A stretch of 32,023 bases of DNA from NCBI GenBank assembly GCA_018713115.1, contig DVFS01000051.1, forward strand, positions 1 through 32,023. Direction: 5' to 3'. The notes beneath the pieces were generated by a model. The model was not told the origin of the DNA. It did no database searches and saw nothing but the letters and a program-made list of their open reading frames with translations. The DNA comes from Candidatus Galligastranaerophilus faecipullorum (GTDB lineage: Bacteria > Cyanobacteriota > Vampirovibrionia > Gastranaerophilales > Gastranaerophilaceae). Shown here piece after piece: positions 22,479 through 30,810 of this stretch (positions are counted from its first letter, which is position 1; the number at the start of each line of letters is the position of its first letter). The position numbers and the translations under genes were made by a program.

Positions 22479-23356
22479 TAGTAGTCCAGATTCATTTTTG
22501 AAAATTCCACAATTTGGTTTTTGCCGTGTTTTTTGGCTGCATATAAAGCATGTTCGGCGTACCTTATGATTGTGTTAGAGTTTTCTTCTACATTTTCAAG
22601 GAAAGGATAAGAAGAAATACCGCCCGAGATTGTAATCGGATGTCTTTCTTCCTCGTTTGCGGGTATGAATTCCATTTTTTCAATGTCGCGTCTGAATCTT
22701 TCCGCAAATATGTATGCATTATCCTCTGACGTATTGGGAAGAATTAAGATAAATTCCTCATCCCCGTAGCGTGTCAGGATGTCTTCTTTTCTTATAAGGG
22801 CTTCAAGCATTTGCGCTATTTTTTTCAACAACACATCGCCCCAGTCATAGCCGTACATATCATTAACGGTTTTAAAGAAATCGATATCTATAAGCAGACA
22901 GGACAAGGGCGTGCCATACCTTTTAGCCCTTGATATTTCCGCTTCCAGACGGTGGTGGAGATATTTTCTGTTGTATAGACCCGTAAGTTCATCCGTTACG
23001 GACTGTTTTTTGAGGTTTATTCTGTATTTTGAAGTTTTTGCAAGTGCTTCGATTCTTGTTGTAAGCTCAACTTCGTTAACGGGTCTTGTGATGAAATCAT
23101 ATGAATCAGCCCTTACTGTTAAGTCCGAGGGGATTTCATCGGCTACAATAAGCACCGATGTTTCAAATTTTGTAACCATGCAAACGTCTTTGATTTTATT
23201 TATGGGAGCATCTATAATAAGCACCCCGGGGTTAACCTCTTTGTAATTTTTAACTTCATCAAATTTAAATTCGCGAATTACGAAGTCTTCGTTTTTGTCA
23301 ATCATCATTTGTGCGTATTCGCTGCTGCCGTTTTGACTGTAGAAAATAATATTCAT
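22478..23356 (-). CDS. Receiver-like/GGDEF domain protein with altered signature (GDEEF)
   Basis: 292 aa. The N-terminal about 110 residues look like a response-regulator receiver: LIIDAP with the possible phosphoacceptor D49, then SVLIVADE, and FITRP where receivers have a KP or RP loop; the acidic pair at the usual N-terminal position is missing. Residues about 118-285 are a GGDEF diguanylate cyclase domain (TDELTGLYNRKYL, IDIDFFKTVND, GGISSYP). The signature reads RYGDEEF where active enzymes have RYGGEEF/RYGGDEF, so the second Gly is Asp. The inhibitory I-site RxxD is present as RKED (189-192), five residues before the signature. It may be a weak cyclase, an inactive c-di-GMP sensor or use another nucleotide. 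Confidence 0.9.
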   Translation of the reverse strand: MNIIFYSQNGSSEYAQMMIDKNEDFVIREFKFDEVKNYKEVNPGVLIIDAPINKIKDVCMVTKFETSVLIVADEIPSDLTVRADSYDFITRPVNEVELTTRIEALAKTSKYRINLKKQSVTDELTGLYNRKYLHHRLEAEISRAKRYGTPLSCLLIDIDFFKTVNDMYGYDWGDVLLKKIAQMLEALIRKEDILTRYGDEEFILILPNTSEDNAYIFAERFRRDIEKMEFIPANEEERHPITISGGISSYPFLENVEENSNTIIRYAEHALYAAKKHGKNQIVEFSKMNLDY

Positions 23357-23358
23357 GT

Positions 23359-23748
23359 TTAATATCCTTTATCCGGTACTTTCATAATTATATCTTTAAT
23401 TTTATATCTTTGAATTTCAATTTTTCCCGCAGGCGTGTAAATTATTGCATTAAGCCTGTCGAGATTCTCAACTCTGCCCATAAGCTGCATTGTTTTTCTT
23501 GAGAAAAAATATTTTTTGTACATAACAGCGTCGCCAAAGTATTCATTATTAACTTCTCTTCTGTATGTAAGGTCAGAGCCGTTGTCGCGGATAACTATAA
23601 GGCCTGCGCTCACGGTTTTTATTCTGCCGTTTGACTCCTGATGAGGGCTTATAACTGTGTCTGCATACGTTTGATGTGATGCACTTAAAAGCAAACACAG
23701 CGCTGTGATACAGGAAAAAGCATATTTTTTAAAAAAAGATATCCTCAT
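23359..23748 (-). CDS. Small exported beta-rich protein, unknown function
   Basis: Not recognised. With ATG 23748 the protein has 129 aa and a textbook signal peptide: MRISFFKKYAF, hydrophobic CITALCLLLSA, and a cleavage site after TYA at about residue 30. The mature part of about 100 residues is rich in alternating hydrophobic/polar stretches (GLIVIRDNG, NAIIYTPAGKIEIQRYKIKDIIM), so probably a small beta domain in the periplasm. The frame is open to an ATG at 23793 but this would add a 15-residue polar extension before the signal. TGATATACT, an extended -10, ends 7 nt before ATG 23748. Lies 2 bp upstream of the GGDEF gene, in one operon with hisF. Confidence 0.7.
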   Translation of the reverse strand: MRISFFKKYAFSCITALCLLLSASHQTYADTVISPHQESNGRIKTVSAGLIVIRDNGSDLTYRREVNNEYFGDAVMYKKYFFSRKTMQLMGRVENLDRLNAIIYTPAGKIEIQRYKIKDIIMKVPDKGY

Positions 23749-23754
23749 GGCTGA

Positions 23755-23763
23755 TAGTATATC
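23755..23763 (-). promoter_or_regulatory. Extended -10 promoter for the 23748 gene
   Basis: On the - strand TGATATACT fits TGnTATAnT and ends 6 or 7 nt before the ATG; no Shine-Dalgarno is seen between, so transcription may start on the start codon. No clear -35. Confidence 0.45.
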
Positions 23764-23848
23764 ACAATTTTTGGCCATTTTGTTTTTTTTCATATAAATA
23801 TACTATGTTTTTTTGTTGAATACGGGCTAAACTATTAGTGTAGAGTAG

Positions 23849-25042
23849 GTGGATAGAGTATTGCCCGCGCAGTTAAGAAAACAGCATATAAGAGAGAACT
23901 CTTACGGAACGGTTAAAATATACCCCGGCAGGGTTCAGCCTGTTCATATTAAAAAGAAAAAAAAGAAGAATCCGCTGCTTGCTTTTGTCAGGTTTCTGTT
24001 TTGCTGTGCATTTTTGTCCGTATTTTGTTATGTAATTGCCCCCGTGCTTTATACAGATTACTTTGAGCCGCTTATTCTGAATCATATTTTGAATAGAAAA
24101 ATACACGCTGATATGTCGCGTTATGTTTCCGTGCACCTTGACTATCTGCACAATTCATGGCTTTTTGGCAGGAATTTATTGGTGCCTGCTCAAAAATCTT
24201 CAAAAGAACTTGTGAGCATTGTAAAGAGCGGCGAGCTTACAACCACAAAAAGTATGCTTGAAGATTTATTTAAAAAATATCCAAACATGCACCCTTCGGT
24301 GTATGTTTGGGAATATTCAAGCGCAAAAGAGGTTAATATAAATGCTGATGAGTCATTCAGTGCGGCAAGCATTATCAAACTCCCCGTTCTGTTTGAACTT
24401 TTCAGAAAAATTGACCGTTCCGGGAAACTGGGAACCAATGAAACTAGCCTTTCAAAGAAACTTTTATACAACGATATAAACAGAACATCAGGCTCAGGCC
24501 AATTGCAGTATATGCCCCTTAACAGAAAGCTCTCGGTTGACTACCTTGCAAAGATTATGATAACGCAGTCCGATAACTCGGCCACCAATATGCTTATTGA
24601 AGAAGCAGGCGGAATGGCTGCTGTTAATTCTTCCATGCGCTCTTTGGGATTGGATGAAATAAAACTTCAAAACAGACTGCCTGACCTTGAGGGGACAAAT
24701 AAAATTACCGCAAGGCAAATTGCGACTCTCTTGTACAATCTTGATAACCCGCGCTTTTTGAGCCAGAAAAGTAAAATTACAATAAAAGAATATATGGCAA
24801 ATGTTGAAAACAGGCGTCTTTTGCAGGCGGGACTGCCTCCCGAGGCAATATTAATCCATAAAACGGGCGACATAGGTAAAATGCTCGGTGACGCAGGCGT
24901 GGTTTATGCGCAGAATGGTAGAAAATATATCGTGGTTATACTCGTCAAGCGCCCCCACAATGACTACAGCGCAAGAGATATGATTCAGGAAGCGTCAAGA
25001 ATTATTTACAAGAATATCAATTCAGGTATTGATGTAATGTAG
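23849..25042 (+). CDS. Membrane-anchored class A beta-lactamase-like serine hydrolase
   Basis: 397 aa: a basic cytoplasmic N-terminus with a run of lysines (35-40), one membrane helix (about 43-65), a linker, then a class A beta-lactamase/penicillin-binding fold (about 130-390). The active-site triad of motifs is SIIK (174-177), SDN (241-243) and KTG (338-340). Aligning from SDN, the class A Glu166-x-x-Leu-Asn170 loop reads L277-P-D-L-E281, so the deacylating Glu is lost. It may be a peptidoglycan DD-peptidase-like or binding protein, not an antibiotic-hydrolysing enzyme. GTG 23849 is used here; TTG 23861, 8 nt after AGGTGG, is an equally good start. Single gene, ended by a shared terminator. 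Confidence 0.85.
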   Translation: MDRVLPAQLRKQHIRENSYGTVKIYPGRVQPVHIKKKKKKNPLLAFVRFLFCCAFLSVFCYVIAPVLYTDYFEPLILNHILNRKIHADMSRYVSVHLDYLHNSWLFGRNLLVPAQKSSKELVSIVKSGELTTTKSMLEDLFKKYPNMHPSVYVWEYSSAKEVNINADESFSAASIIKLPVLFELFRKIDRSGKLGTNETSLSKKLLYNDINRTSGSGQLQYMPLNRKLSVDYLAKIMITQSDNSATNMLIEEAGGMAAVNSSMRSLGLDEIKLQNRLPDLEGTNKITARQIATLLYNLDNPRFLSQKSKITIKEYMANVENRRLLQAGLPPEAILIHKTGDIGKMLGDAGVVYAQNGRKYIVVILVKRPHNDYSARDMIQEASRIIYKNINSGIDVM

Positions 25043-25058
25043 AAATTTTATACTTGTG

Positions 25059-25092
25059 TAAAAAAGGCTCCTTTTTAAGGGAGCCTTTTTTA
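25059..25092. terminator. Bidirectional terminator (beta-lactamase-like gene / aspS)
   Basis: Stem AAAAAAGGCTCC (25060-25071) and GGAGCCTTTTTT (25080-25091), closed further by T25059-A25092, with an 8-nt loop. A- and T-tracts on the two sides allow termination of both converging genes. Confidence 0.88.
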
Positions 25093-25102
25093 TTTAAGAA
25101 AA

Positions 25103-26881
25103 TTAGTGAACTTTCGGGAGGTTTCTGAGTTTTATATGCAGTTCTCTTAATTGTTCTTCCGAAACCTCGGAGGGCGCCTGTGTCATAACGCATTTTGCCT
25201 GAGCGTTTTTGGGGAACGCAATAACATCTCTTATTGAATTCGCTCTTACAAGCAGTGCCACAAGTCTGTCAAGACCCAGTGCTATGCCGCCATGCGGAGG
25301 TGTGCCGTATTTAAATGCGTTAATCATAAATTCAAATTTATTATGAATTTCTTCTTCGCTTAAACCAAGAGCCTTAAAGGCTTTTTCCTGAATTTCGGGG
25401 TCATGAATCCTGATAGAGCCCCCGCCCAGTTCGTTTCCGTTGTACACGATATCATAAGCGATAGACTTAACGTTTGCCTTATCTGTTTCAAGTTTGTCTA
25501 AATCCTCATAAGCAGGCATTGTGAACGGGTGGTGAACGCTTACATAACGGTCTTCTTCGGCAGAGTATTCAAAGAGAGGAAAATCAACTACCCACAGAAG
25601 GTCATGTTTGGATTTATCAATCATTCCGAGTCTTTCGCCGAAATAAAGTCTGAATCTGCCAAGAACATCAAAAACCACCTTGTGTGCGTCAGCTACAAAG
25701 AATACTATGTCGCCTTTTTGGGCGTCGGCGCGTTTTTGGATTTCATCAATCTGTTCTTGCGTGAGGAATTTAAATACAGGGGATTTTACCGTGCCGTCTT
25801 CCATGTATGTTATCCATGCAAGACCCTTTGCGCCGTATGAAATGGCAAGATTTCTGACATCATCCATTTCCTTTCTTGAATATCCCGCAATGCCCGGGAT
25901 TTTGATTGCACGAACCGTACCGCCTTTTTCCACGACAGATTTAAAGGCTTCAAAGGTTGAGGCTGCCATGATGTCTGAAACATCAAAAAGTTCAAGTCCA
26001 AAGCGGGTATCGGGTTTATCCGAACCGTATTTTTCCATTGCTTCTTTCCAGGTAAGACGCTTAAAGGGTGCCTGAACCTCAACTCCCGCCGCTTTAAACG
26101 CGTCAACAACAAGTCCTTCTGCCATGTTTATGACATCATCCTGTTTTACAAAGCTCATTTCAATGTCAACCTGTGTAAATTCAGGCTGCCTGTCGGCTCT
26201 TAAGTCTTCATCCCTGAAACAGCGGGCAATTTGATAATATTTTTCAATACCGCCGACCATTAAAAGCTGTTTAAAAATCTGCGGCGACTGGGGCAGTGCG
26301 TAAAATTTTCCGTCATGTACGCGGCTGGGTACAAGATAGTCGCGCGCGCCCTCAGGAGTTGCCTTTGTGAGATTAGGCGTTTCGACTTCAAGGAAATCTT
26401 CCTTGTTTAAATAATTTCTGATTGCGGCAACGATTTTGTGTCTTAATGTCAGATTGGAAAGCATTTTTTCGCGTCTTAAGTCAAGATAGCGGTATTTAAG
26501 GCGGACTTCTTCGGATACATCCTCGTCATCAAGCACAAAAGGAAGCGCAATTGCTTTAGACAGGATTTCTATGTTGTCGGGGTACATTTCAATCGTACCT
26601 GTTTTTAGTTTTTCATTAATTGTGTCATCAGGGCGTTTTGAAACTTTTCCCGTCACCTGAATTACAAACTCGCTCCTTAGTTGCTGGAATTTTTCATAAA
26701 CCTGCGGGTTAACTTTCGGGTCTGCTACGACCTGAAACAGTCCGCTTCTGTCGCGGACTTCGACAAAGATTATGCCACCCAGGTCGCGCACTGTTGAAAC
26801 CCAGCCTGCAAGCGTGCATTCTTTGCTTATATAGCTTTCGTCAATTTGTGTGCAGTTTTGTTTTTTGTAAGACAATTCCAT
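25103..26881 (-). CDS. aspS: Aspartate--tRNA ligase
   Basis: Class II aminoacyl-tRNA synthetase of bacterial type, 592 aa: N-terminal anticodon-binding OB fold (about 1-110, GWVSTVRDLGGIIFVEVRDRSG), motif 2 CFRDEDLRADRQPEFTQVDIE, the bacterial GAD insertion in the middle (about 290-420) and motif 3 GIALGLDRLVALL. The residue that is Leu in discriminating enzymes such as E. coli and His in some non-discriminating ones is Leu here (RDLGG), which weakly favours an Asp-only enzyme. ATG follows AGAGGA. It stands alone, divergent from metK. Confidence 0.97.
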   Translation of the reverse strand: MELSYKKQNCTQIDESYISKECTLAGWVSTVRDLGGIIFVEVRDRSGLFQVVADPKVNPQVYEKFQQLRSEFVIQVTGKVSKRPDDTINEKLKTGTIEMYPDNIEILSKAIALPFVLDDEDVSEEVRLKYRYLDLRREKMLSNLTLRHKIVAAIRNYLNKEDFLEVETPNLTKATPEGARDYLVPSRVHDGKFYALPQSPQIFKQLLMVGGIEKYYQIARCFRDEDLRADRQPEFTQVDIEMSFVKQDDVINMAEGLVVDAFKAAGVEVQAPFKRLTWKEAMEKYGSDKPDTRFGLELFDVSDIMAASTFEAFKSVVEKGGTVRAIKIPGIAGYSRKEMDDVRNLAISYGAKGLAWITYMEDGTVKSPVFKFLTQEQIDEIQKRADAQKGDIVFFVADAHKVVFDVLGRFRLYFGERLGMIDKSKHDLLWVVDFPLFEYSAEEDRYVSVHHPFTMPAYEDLDKLETDKANVKSIAYDIVYNGNELGGGSIRIHDPEIQEKAFKALGLSEEEIHNKFEFMINAFKYGTPPHGGIALGLDRLVALLVRANSIRDVIAFPKNAQAKCVMTQAPSEVSEEQLRELHIKLRNLPKVH

Positions 26882-26970
26882 GCTCTTAAATCCTCTTAAA
26901 TTCTCTTTATAAAGTAATTATAGAATAAAAATATTATTTGACCACGATTTTTTTTAAGTTACACTGGTAT

Positions 26971-26979
26971 TGTTATAAT
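26971..26979 (+). promoter_or_regulatory. Extended -10 promoter of metK
   Basis: TGTTATAAT fits the extended -10 pattern; a start near 26986 would leave a short leader, so the GGAG before the ATG would lie at its very 5' end. TTGACC (26938-26943) is too far upstream to be its -35. A - strand TATAAT at 26922-26917 may serve aspS. Confidence 0.5.
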
Positions 26980-26998
26980 GTAATTGGAGTGAGTATTA

Positions 26999-28264
26999 AT
27001 GGCACTAAAAAACTTTTTATTTACGTCTGAATCGGTCACCGAAGGACACCCTGACAAAGTGTGCGACCAGATATCGGATGCAATTTTGGATGAATTTTTA
27101 ACAAAAGACCCTAAGTCAAGAGTTGCAGCTGAAACTACGGTTACAACAGGTATGGCTCTTGTATGCGGCGAAATTACATCAAACTGCTATGTTGATATCC
27201 CCTCTGTTGTCAGAAATACGATTAAATCAATCGGTTATAACGGTGAAGAAGGCGGCGGTTTTGATTATAAAACATGTGCCGTTTTAACAAGTATAGATGA
27301 ACAGTCAAGTGATATTGCAGGCGGTGTAAACAAAGCGCTTGAAACAAGAAGCGACAACTCCGATACCTCAAAAGACGAAACACTTGATATAGGCGCGGGC
27401 GATCAGGGTATTATGTTTGGTTTTGCCTGTGATGAGACACCCGAACTTATGCCTCTTCCCATCTCTCTTGCACACAGACTGGCTCTGCAGCTTTCAAAGG
27501 TAAGAAAAGACAGAACGGTTAACTACTTAAGACCCGACGGCAAGTCGCAGGTTACTGTCGAATACGTTGACGGAAAACCCGCAAGAATAGATACAATTGT
27601 TATTTCAACACAACATGACCCTGAAATTAACGGTGTCAGTGATAATCAAAAAATTCAGCAAATAATACGCGAAGATATGATTAAATATGTAATCGAGCCT
27701 GTTTTTGCAAATGATGCAATTAAGCCTGATTCAACAACAAAATATTTAATCAACCCCTCGGGCAGATTTGTAATCGGCGGCCCTCAGGGTGATGCCGGTG
27801 TTACGGGCAGAAAAATCATCGTTGATACTTACGGCGGTTATGCCCGTCATGGCGGCGGCGCATTCTCAGGAAAAGACCCGACAAAAGTTGACCGCTCCGC
27901 TGCATATGCCGCACGCTGGGTGGCAAAAAATATTGTTGCGGCAGGTCTTGCAAGCAAATGTGAAGTTGAGCTTGCATACGCTATCGGCGTCAGCCGCCCT
28001 GTTTCAATTCTTGTTGATACGTTTAATACGGGCAAAATCGATGATGAGTGTCTTGCAAAACTTGTCGAAAAGAATTTTGACCTTCGTCCGGCTGCAATTA
28101 TTAAACAATTTGACTTGAGAAATCTCCCTGCCAAGAACGGCGGTAAATTCTATCAAAAACTTGCCGCATACGGACACATAGGCAGGATGGATTTTGATGT
28201 CCCGTGGGAAGACACTTCCATGGCTTCAAAATTAAAAGAACAGGCTCTTGCCTGCGCAAAATAA
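26999..28264 (+). CDS. metK: S-adenosylmethionine synthetase
   Basis: Makes SAM from methionine and ATP. 421 aa, longer than the E. coli enzyme (384). Signatures: [18 protein letters not shown] (14-31), [33 protein letters not shown] and [19 protein letters not shown] with the catalytic His and Lys in place. GGAG 8-10 nt before the ATG is the ribosome site. SAM feeds, among others, decarboxylated SAM for SpeE encoded elsewhere in the window. A terminator hairpin follows directly. Confidence 0.97.
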   Translation: MALKNFLFTSESVTEGHPDKVCDQISDAILDEFLTKDPKSRVAAETTVTTGMALVCGEITSNCYVDIPSVVRNTIKSIGYNGEEGGGFDYKTCAVLTSIDEQSSDIAGGVNKALETRSDNSDTSKDETLDIGAGDQGIMFGFACDETPELMPLPISLAHRLALQLSKVRKDRTVNYLRPDGKSQVTVEYVDGKPARIDTIVISTQHDPEINGVSDNQKIQQIIREDMIKYVIEPVFANDAIKPDSTTKYLINPSGRFVIGGPQGDAGVTGRKIIVDTYGGYARHGGGAFSGKDPTKVDRSAAYAARWVAKNIVAAGLASKCEVELAYAIGVSRPVSILVDTFNTGKIDDECLAKLVEKNFDLRPAAIIKQFDLRNLPAKNGGKFYQKLAAYGHIGRMDFDVPWEDTSMASKLKEQALACAK

Positions 28265-28279
28265 CCGTAAAATTTCCGG

Positions 28280-28309
28280 CGGCATGCATTGGTTGCATGC
28301 CGTCTTTTT
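28280..28309 (+). terminator. Intrinsic terminator or attenuator between metK and dciA-like gene
   Basis: Stem CGGCATGCA (28280-28288) and TGCATGCCG (28294-28302) with a 5-nt loop TTGGT, followed by TCTTTTT. It stands 15 bp after the metK stop and 6 nt before the next ATG. Confidence 0.82.
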
Positions 28310-28315
28310 AGTAAT

Positions 28316-28825
28316 ATGAGTGATAATATTTTCTCTATCTCGGATATTTTAAATAACGATTTGTTTGGTTCAAATAAAAGTGCCGCAATTAAGTATTCTA
28401 CAATTTTTTCTTTCTGGGGGCAGATTGCGGGCAGAAAATTTTTAAATTCCTCAAAACCGGTGCAGATAAAAGGAAATAAGGTTTTTGTGACTTGTGAGAA
28501 TCCTTATGTCCTGCAGGAACTTTTGATGTATAAAAAGGTTTTACTTTCAAAGTTAAAACCTTATTGCGAGCCTCTGGGTGTTAAGATTGAAGATATTGTA
28601 TTTGATTATAAAAACTGGCAGAACTATGCACAAAGCGCTGTGCCGGACGATTTTCCCGATTTTTATGATGATGAAAAGCTCTCGGGGGTGGCAATTGAAT
28701 ATTCTGAATTTGAACAGGCATTTTTAAACATTGATAAAAGCCCGTATTTAAATGAGGAGCAAAAGGTGAAGTTTAAAAACAGAATTATAAAACTTCAAAA
28801 AGCAAAAAAACTCCGAATTTCTTAA
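28316..28825 (+). CDS. DciA-like / DUF721 protein
   Basis: 169 aa. Residues about 23-100 fit DUF721: WGQIAGRKFL (the family's 'W..ivG..la' start), VFVTCENPYVLQELLMYKKVLLSKL and GVKIEDIVF. DUF721 proteins such as DciA help load the replicative helicase DnaB in bacteria without DnaC; the function here is inferred from family. The C-terminal about 70 residues are acidic then basic and unfamiliar. The frame is open upstream into the terminator, but ATG 28316 gives a sensible N-terminus. It has no Shine-Dalgarno and starts right after the metK terminator, so its expression must come from read-through or an unseen promoter. Confidence 0.75.
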   Translation: MSDNIFSISDILNNDLFGSNKSAAIKYSTIFSFWGQIAGRKFLNSSKPVQIKGNKVFVTCENPYVLQELLMYKKVLLSKLKPYCEPLGVKIEDIVFDYKNWQNYAQSAVPDDFPDFYDDEKLSGVAIEYSEFEQAFLNIDKSPYLNEEQKVKFKNRIIKLQKAKKLRIS

Positions 28826-28888
28826 TTTTCTTGTAAAGTTTTTAAAAAAAATATAAAATATATTAAGTAGTATTTTTAAGGTTTTTTT

Positions 28889-29158
28889 ATGAGCGATAAC
28901 GAGAAAAAAGTTGTTTCAATCGGGTCAAAGACAAAAAAACAGTCTGATAAAAAAGATGCTGAAGTTAAAAAGGAGCTTGAGTACTGCAGCTTTTGCGGCA
29001 GACCTAATACCATGGTGCCAAAACTTGTCAAGGGGCCGGGTGTAAATATTTGTTCCGAGTGTACGCTTATTGCCGTTCAGTATCTTATCCTGCAAGACGG
29101 TGCACTCTCAGGCGAGGCGCAGAAGATACTTGACCTGCTCTGGGGCACAAAAAGATGA
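28889..29158 (+). CDS. Standalone ClpX-type C4 zinc-finger protein
   Basis: 89 aa. After a Lys-rich 30-residue N-terminus comes a ClpX zinc-binding domain: YCSFCGRPNTMVPKLVKGPGVNICSEC (split: CSFC at about 33-36 and CSEC at about 55-58), almost the same as the N-terminus of ClpX, but with no AAA+ ATPase part. In ClpX this domain dimerises and binds adaptors and substrates, so a free copy could be an adaptor or competitor for ClpX; that is inference. AAGG precedes the ATG. It overlaps the 551-aa gene by 4 bp (ATGA). Confidence 0.88.
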   Translation: MSDNEKKVVSIGSKTKKQSDKKDAEVKKELEYCSFCGRPNTMVPKLVKGPGVNICSECTLIAVQYLILQDGALSGEAQKILDLLWGTKR

Positions 29159-30810
29159 CAGATGTGCAAAACATGTCAAAAATCCAGATTAGGGCGTATG
29201 TGCTTCAGCTTTTACTGCCCTTTAAGAGTTCTGCTATTCCCCGTGATTTCGAGGTTGAAAAATGCATAGATGAGCTTTCAAAAATTAATGACAGCGGGTT
29301 TATAATAACCCTGCTGTTAAAGGAGATATCCGGTACAGGTTCTGTTTATGATAATGTGATAGCGCTCATTTTGTATTCCCTGTGTGAACCTCAAATGCTT
29401 TCAAAAGCTATACTTTCTCTTTTGTCAGATTCGGGCGTTGCTGATACAAAAAAACTTTTTCTTATTAATATGCTCCGTGAACAGGGTCAAAAAGTCGACT
29501 ATGACTTTATTCAGACTTGTGTTTTAAATCCTGATGAAGCAATTGACACGGAAACTAAAAAATTTCTTGAAGAAGCAAAACTTAGCCCGGAAACACAGAT
29601 TGATTTTTTCGACTTTTATTTTACCGTGAGCGCCGATGACAGACAAATGCTTGTGGATTCAATAATAGAAGATTACTCAGGCGATGAACTTGCCAATATT
29701 CTTTCACCTTTTGCTTATTTTTATCCTGAAGTTTGCGTGAATGAAAAAATTATTGAAGCTCTTGCCGATTCAAAGTCTTACTTTGCATACCCTGCGCTCA
29801 GGTGGTGCTCCAAGATGTGCAGGGATGAAAAACTTGCGGAACTTGCCTCAAAACGGTTGAAAAAAATGCAGTTTTCGGGTTTGCGGGATATAAAAAACGA
29901 ATGTCAGATATACTCAGGGATGTTTGAAGGCTCTTCTCCTTATGGTTTCTGGTTTTCTTCCGCCGATGGCAATTCTAACATTTCCTGTGTGTTTGCCAGA
30001 AAAAAAACAAACGGTGCCATCCAGACTTTTTTTACCGTATTTAACCTTGAATATGGCCCTGTAAGTGCTTTCGGGTTTGATGAAATTTTAAAAGAGGACT
30101 TTGATGTTATATTGCTCAGATTTTTTAAATCTTCTCTAAACGCCCGCCTGCCTCTGGAGCGCGGAAAGCTCCTTTTTGATACGTTGTCTGCACGCGGCTG
30201 GAGCGGAGGCCATAAAATGCCTTATGAGTTTATCTGCTGGCGGCAGCTAACATATGATATTACACCGTATTCAAAAGATATAAACTCGTTATTTGAAGAA
30301 AATGCGAGCAAAAAAAACGTATCCCGGGATGTTATTTTTAAGATTTTAAATTCAGATATTTTTTCAAGCTGGTTTTATGAATACGGTACACTTGATGAGT
30401 TTGACGCAATAGCAGATGAGCTTCAAAGGGCAGATGTTTTTGATATTAAAAAGTGCGAAGTGCTTCTTAAGGATTGTGTCTGCAAGCTTTTAGAATGCGA
30501 AAAATTCAAGGCCGGATTTGTTGAGAAAATAAAATACCAATCTTACATACTTGCTCTCGCTGATATGAAATCTACCTCCTCCTCGCTTTACTCGGCAATA
30601 TTTCTTCCGGATGTGCTAAATTCTATGCTCCTTCATATATTTAAAAGAAGCATATATGAGTATTTTTTGAAAAAGGCGCATGTATCACAGGGCAAGGATA
30701 CAAAGTCGGTTTTTACTTTAAAAAGCAGAAAAAAAGAAAAACAGGAGTTGGTTGATTCATATAACTTTGCAAAAAATGCCATAAGTGTAATTGAGGAAAA
30801 ATGGACATAA
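29155..30810 (+). CDS. Hypothetical 551-aa helical protein
   Basis: I do not recognise the family. No signal peptide or membrane segment. Residues 1-245 are helical with HEAT-like hairpins (for example VYDNVIALILYSLCEPQMLSKAILSLL; YPALRWCSKMCRDEKLAELASKRL). Residues about 250-310 form a beta-rich insert (GFWFSSADGNSNISCVFARK, then FFTVFNLEYGPVSAFGF), and 365-551 are helical again, ending in a basic stretch. Ten or more scattered cysteines suggest a cytoplasmic protein. ATGA overlap with the ClpX-type zinc protein and a 10-bp overlap with ruvX place it in one translation-coupled operon, so it probably works with DNA replication/repair or proteolysis factors. A scaffold role is the best guess. 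Confidence 0.75.
   Translation: MTDVQNMSKIQIRAYVLQLLLPFKSSAIPRDFEVEKCIDELSKINDSGFIITLLLKEISGTGSVYDNVIALILYSLCEPQMLSKAILSLLSDSGVADTKKLFLINMLREQGQKVDYDFIQTCVLNPDEAIDTETKKFLEEAKLSPETQIDFFDFYFTVSADDRQMLVDSIIEDYSGDELANILSPFAYFYPEVCVNEKIIEALADSKSYFAYPALRWCSKMCRDEKLAELASKRLKKMQFSGLRDIKNECQIYSGMFEGSSPYGFWFSSADGNSNISCVFARKKTNGAIQTFFTVFNLEYGPVSAFGFDEILKEDFDVILLRFFKSSLNARLPLERGKLLFDTLSARGWSGGHKMPYEFICWRQLTYDITPYSKDINSLFEENASKKNVSRDVIFKILNSDIFSSWFYEYGTLDEFDAIADELQRADVFDIKKCEVLLKDCVCKLLECEKFKAGFVEKIKYQSYILALADMKSTSSSLYSAIFLPDVLNSMLLHIFKRSIYEYFLKKAHVSQGKDTKSVFTLKSRKKEKQELVDSYNFAKNAISVIEEKWT

Noticed and set aside
23951..23971. A-rich run in the beta-lactamase-like gene (Lys repeat) as a possible frameshift site
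   Set aside because: The frame is continuous, and a basic stretch just before the membrane helix is a normal positive-inside feature.
25529..26112. Open frames of about 100-131 codons within aspS, both strands
   Set aside because: Shadows of the aspS coding sequence; the aspS motifs span the region without a break.
28289..28315. Start of the DciA-like gene at TTG 28289
   Set aside because: This codon is in the loop of the metK terminator hairpin; ATG 28316 gives a normal N-terminus.
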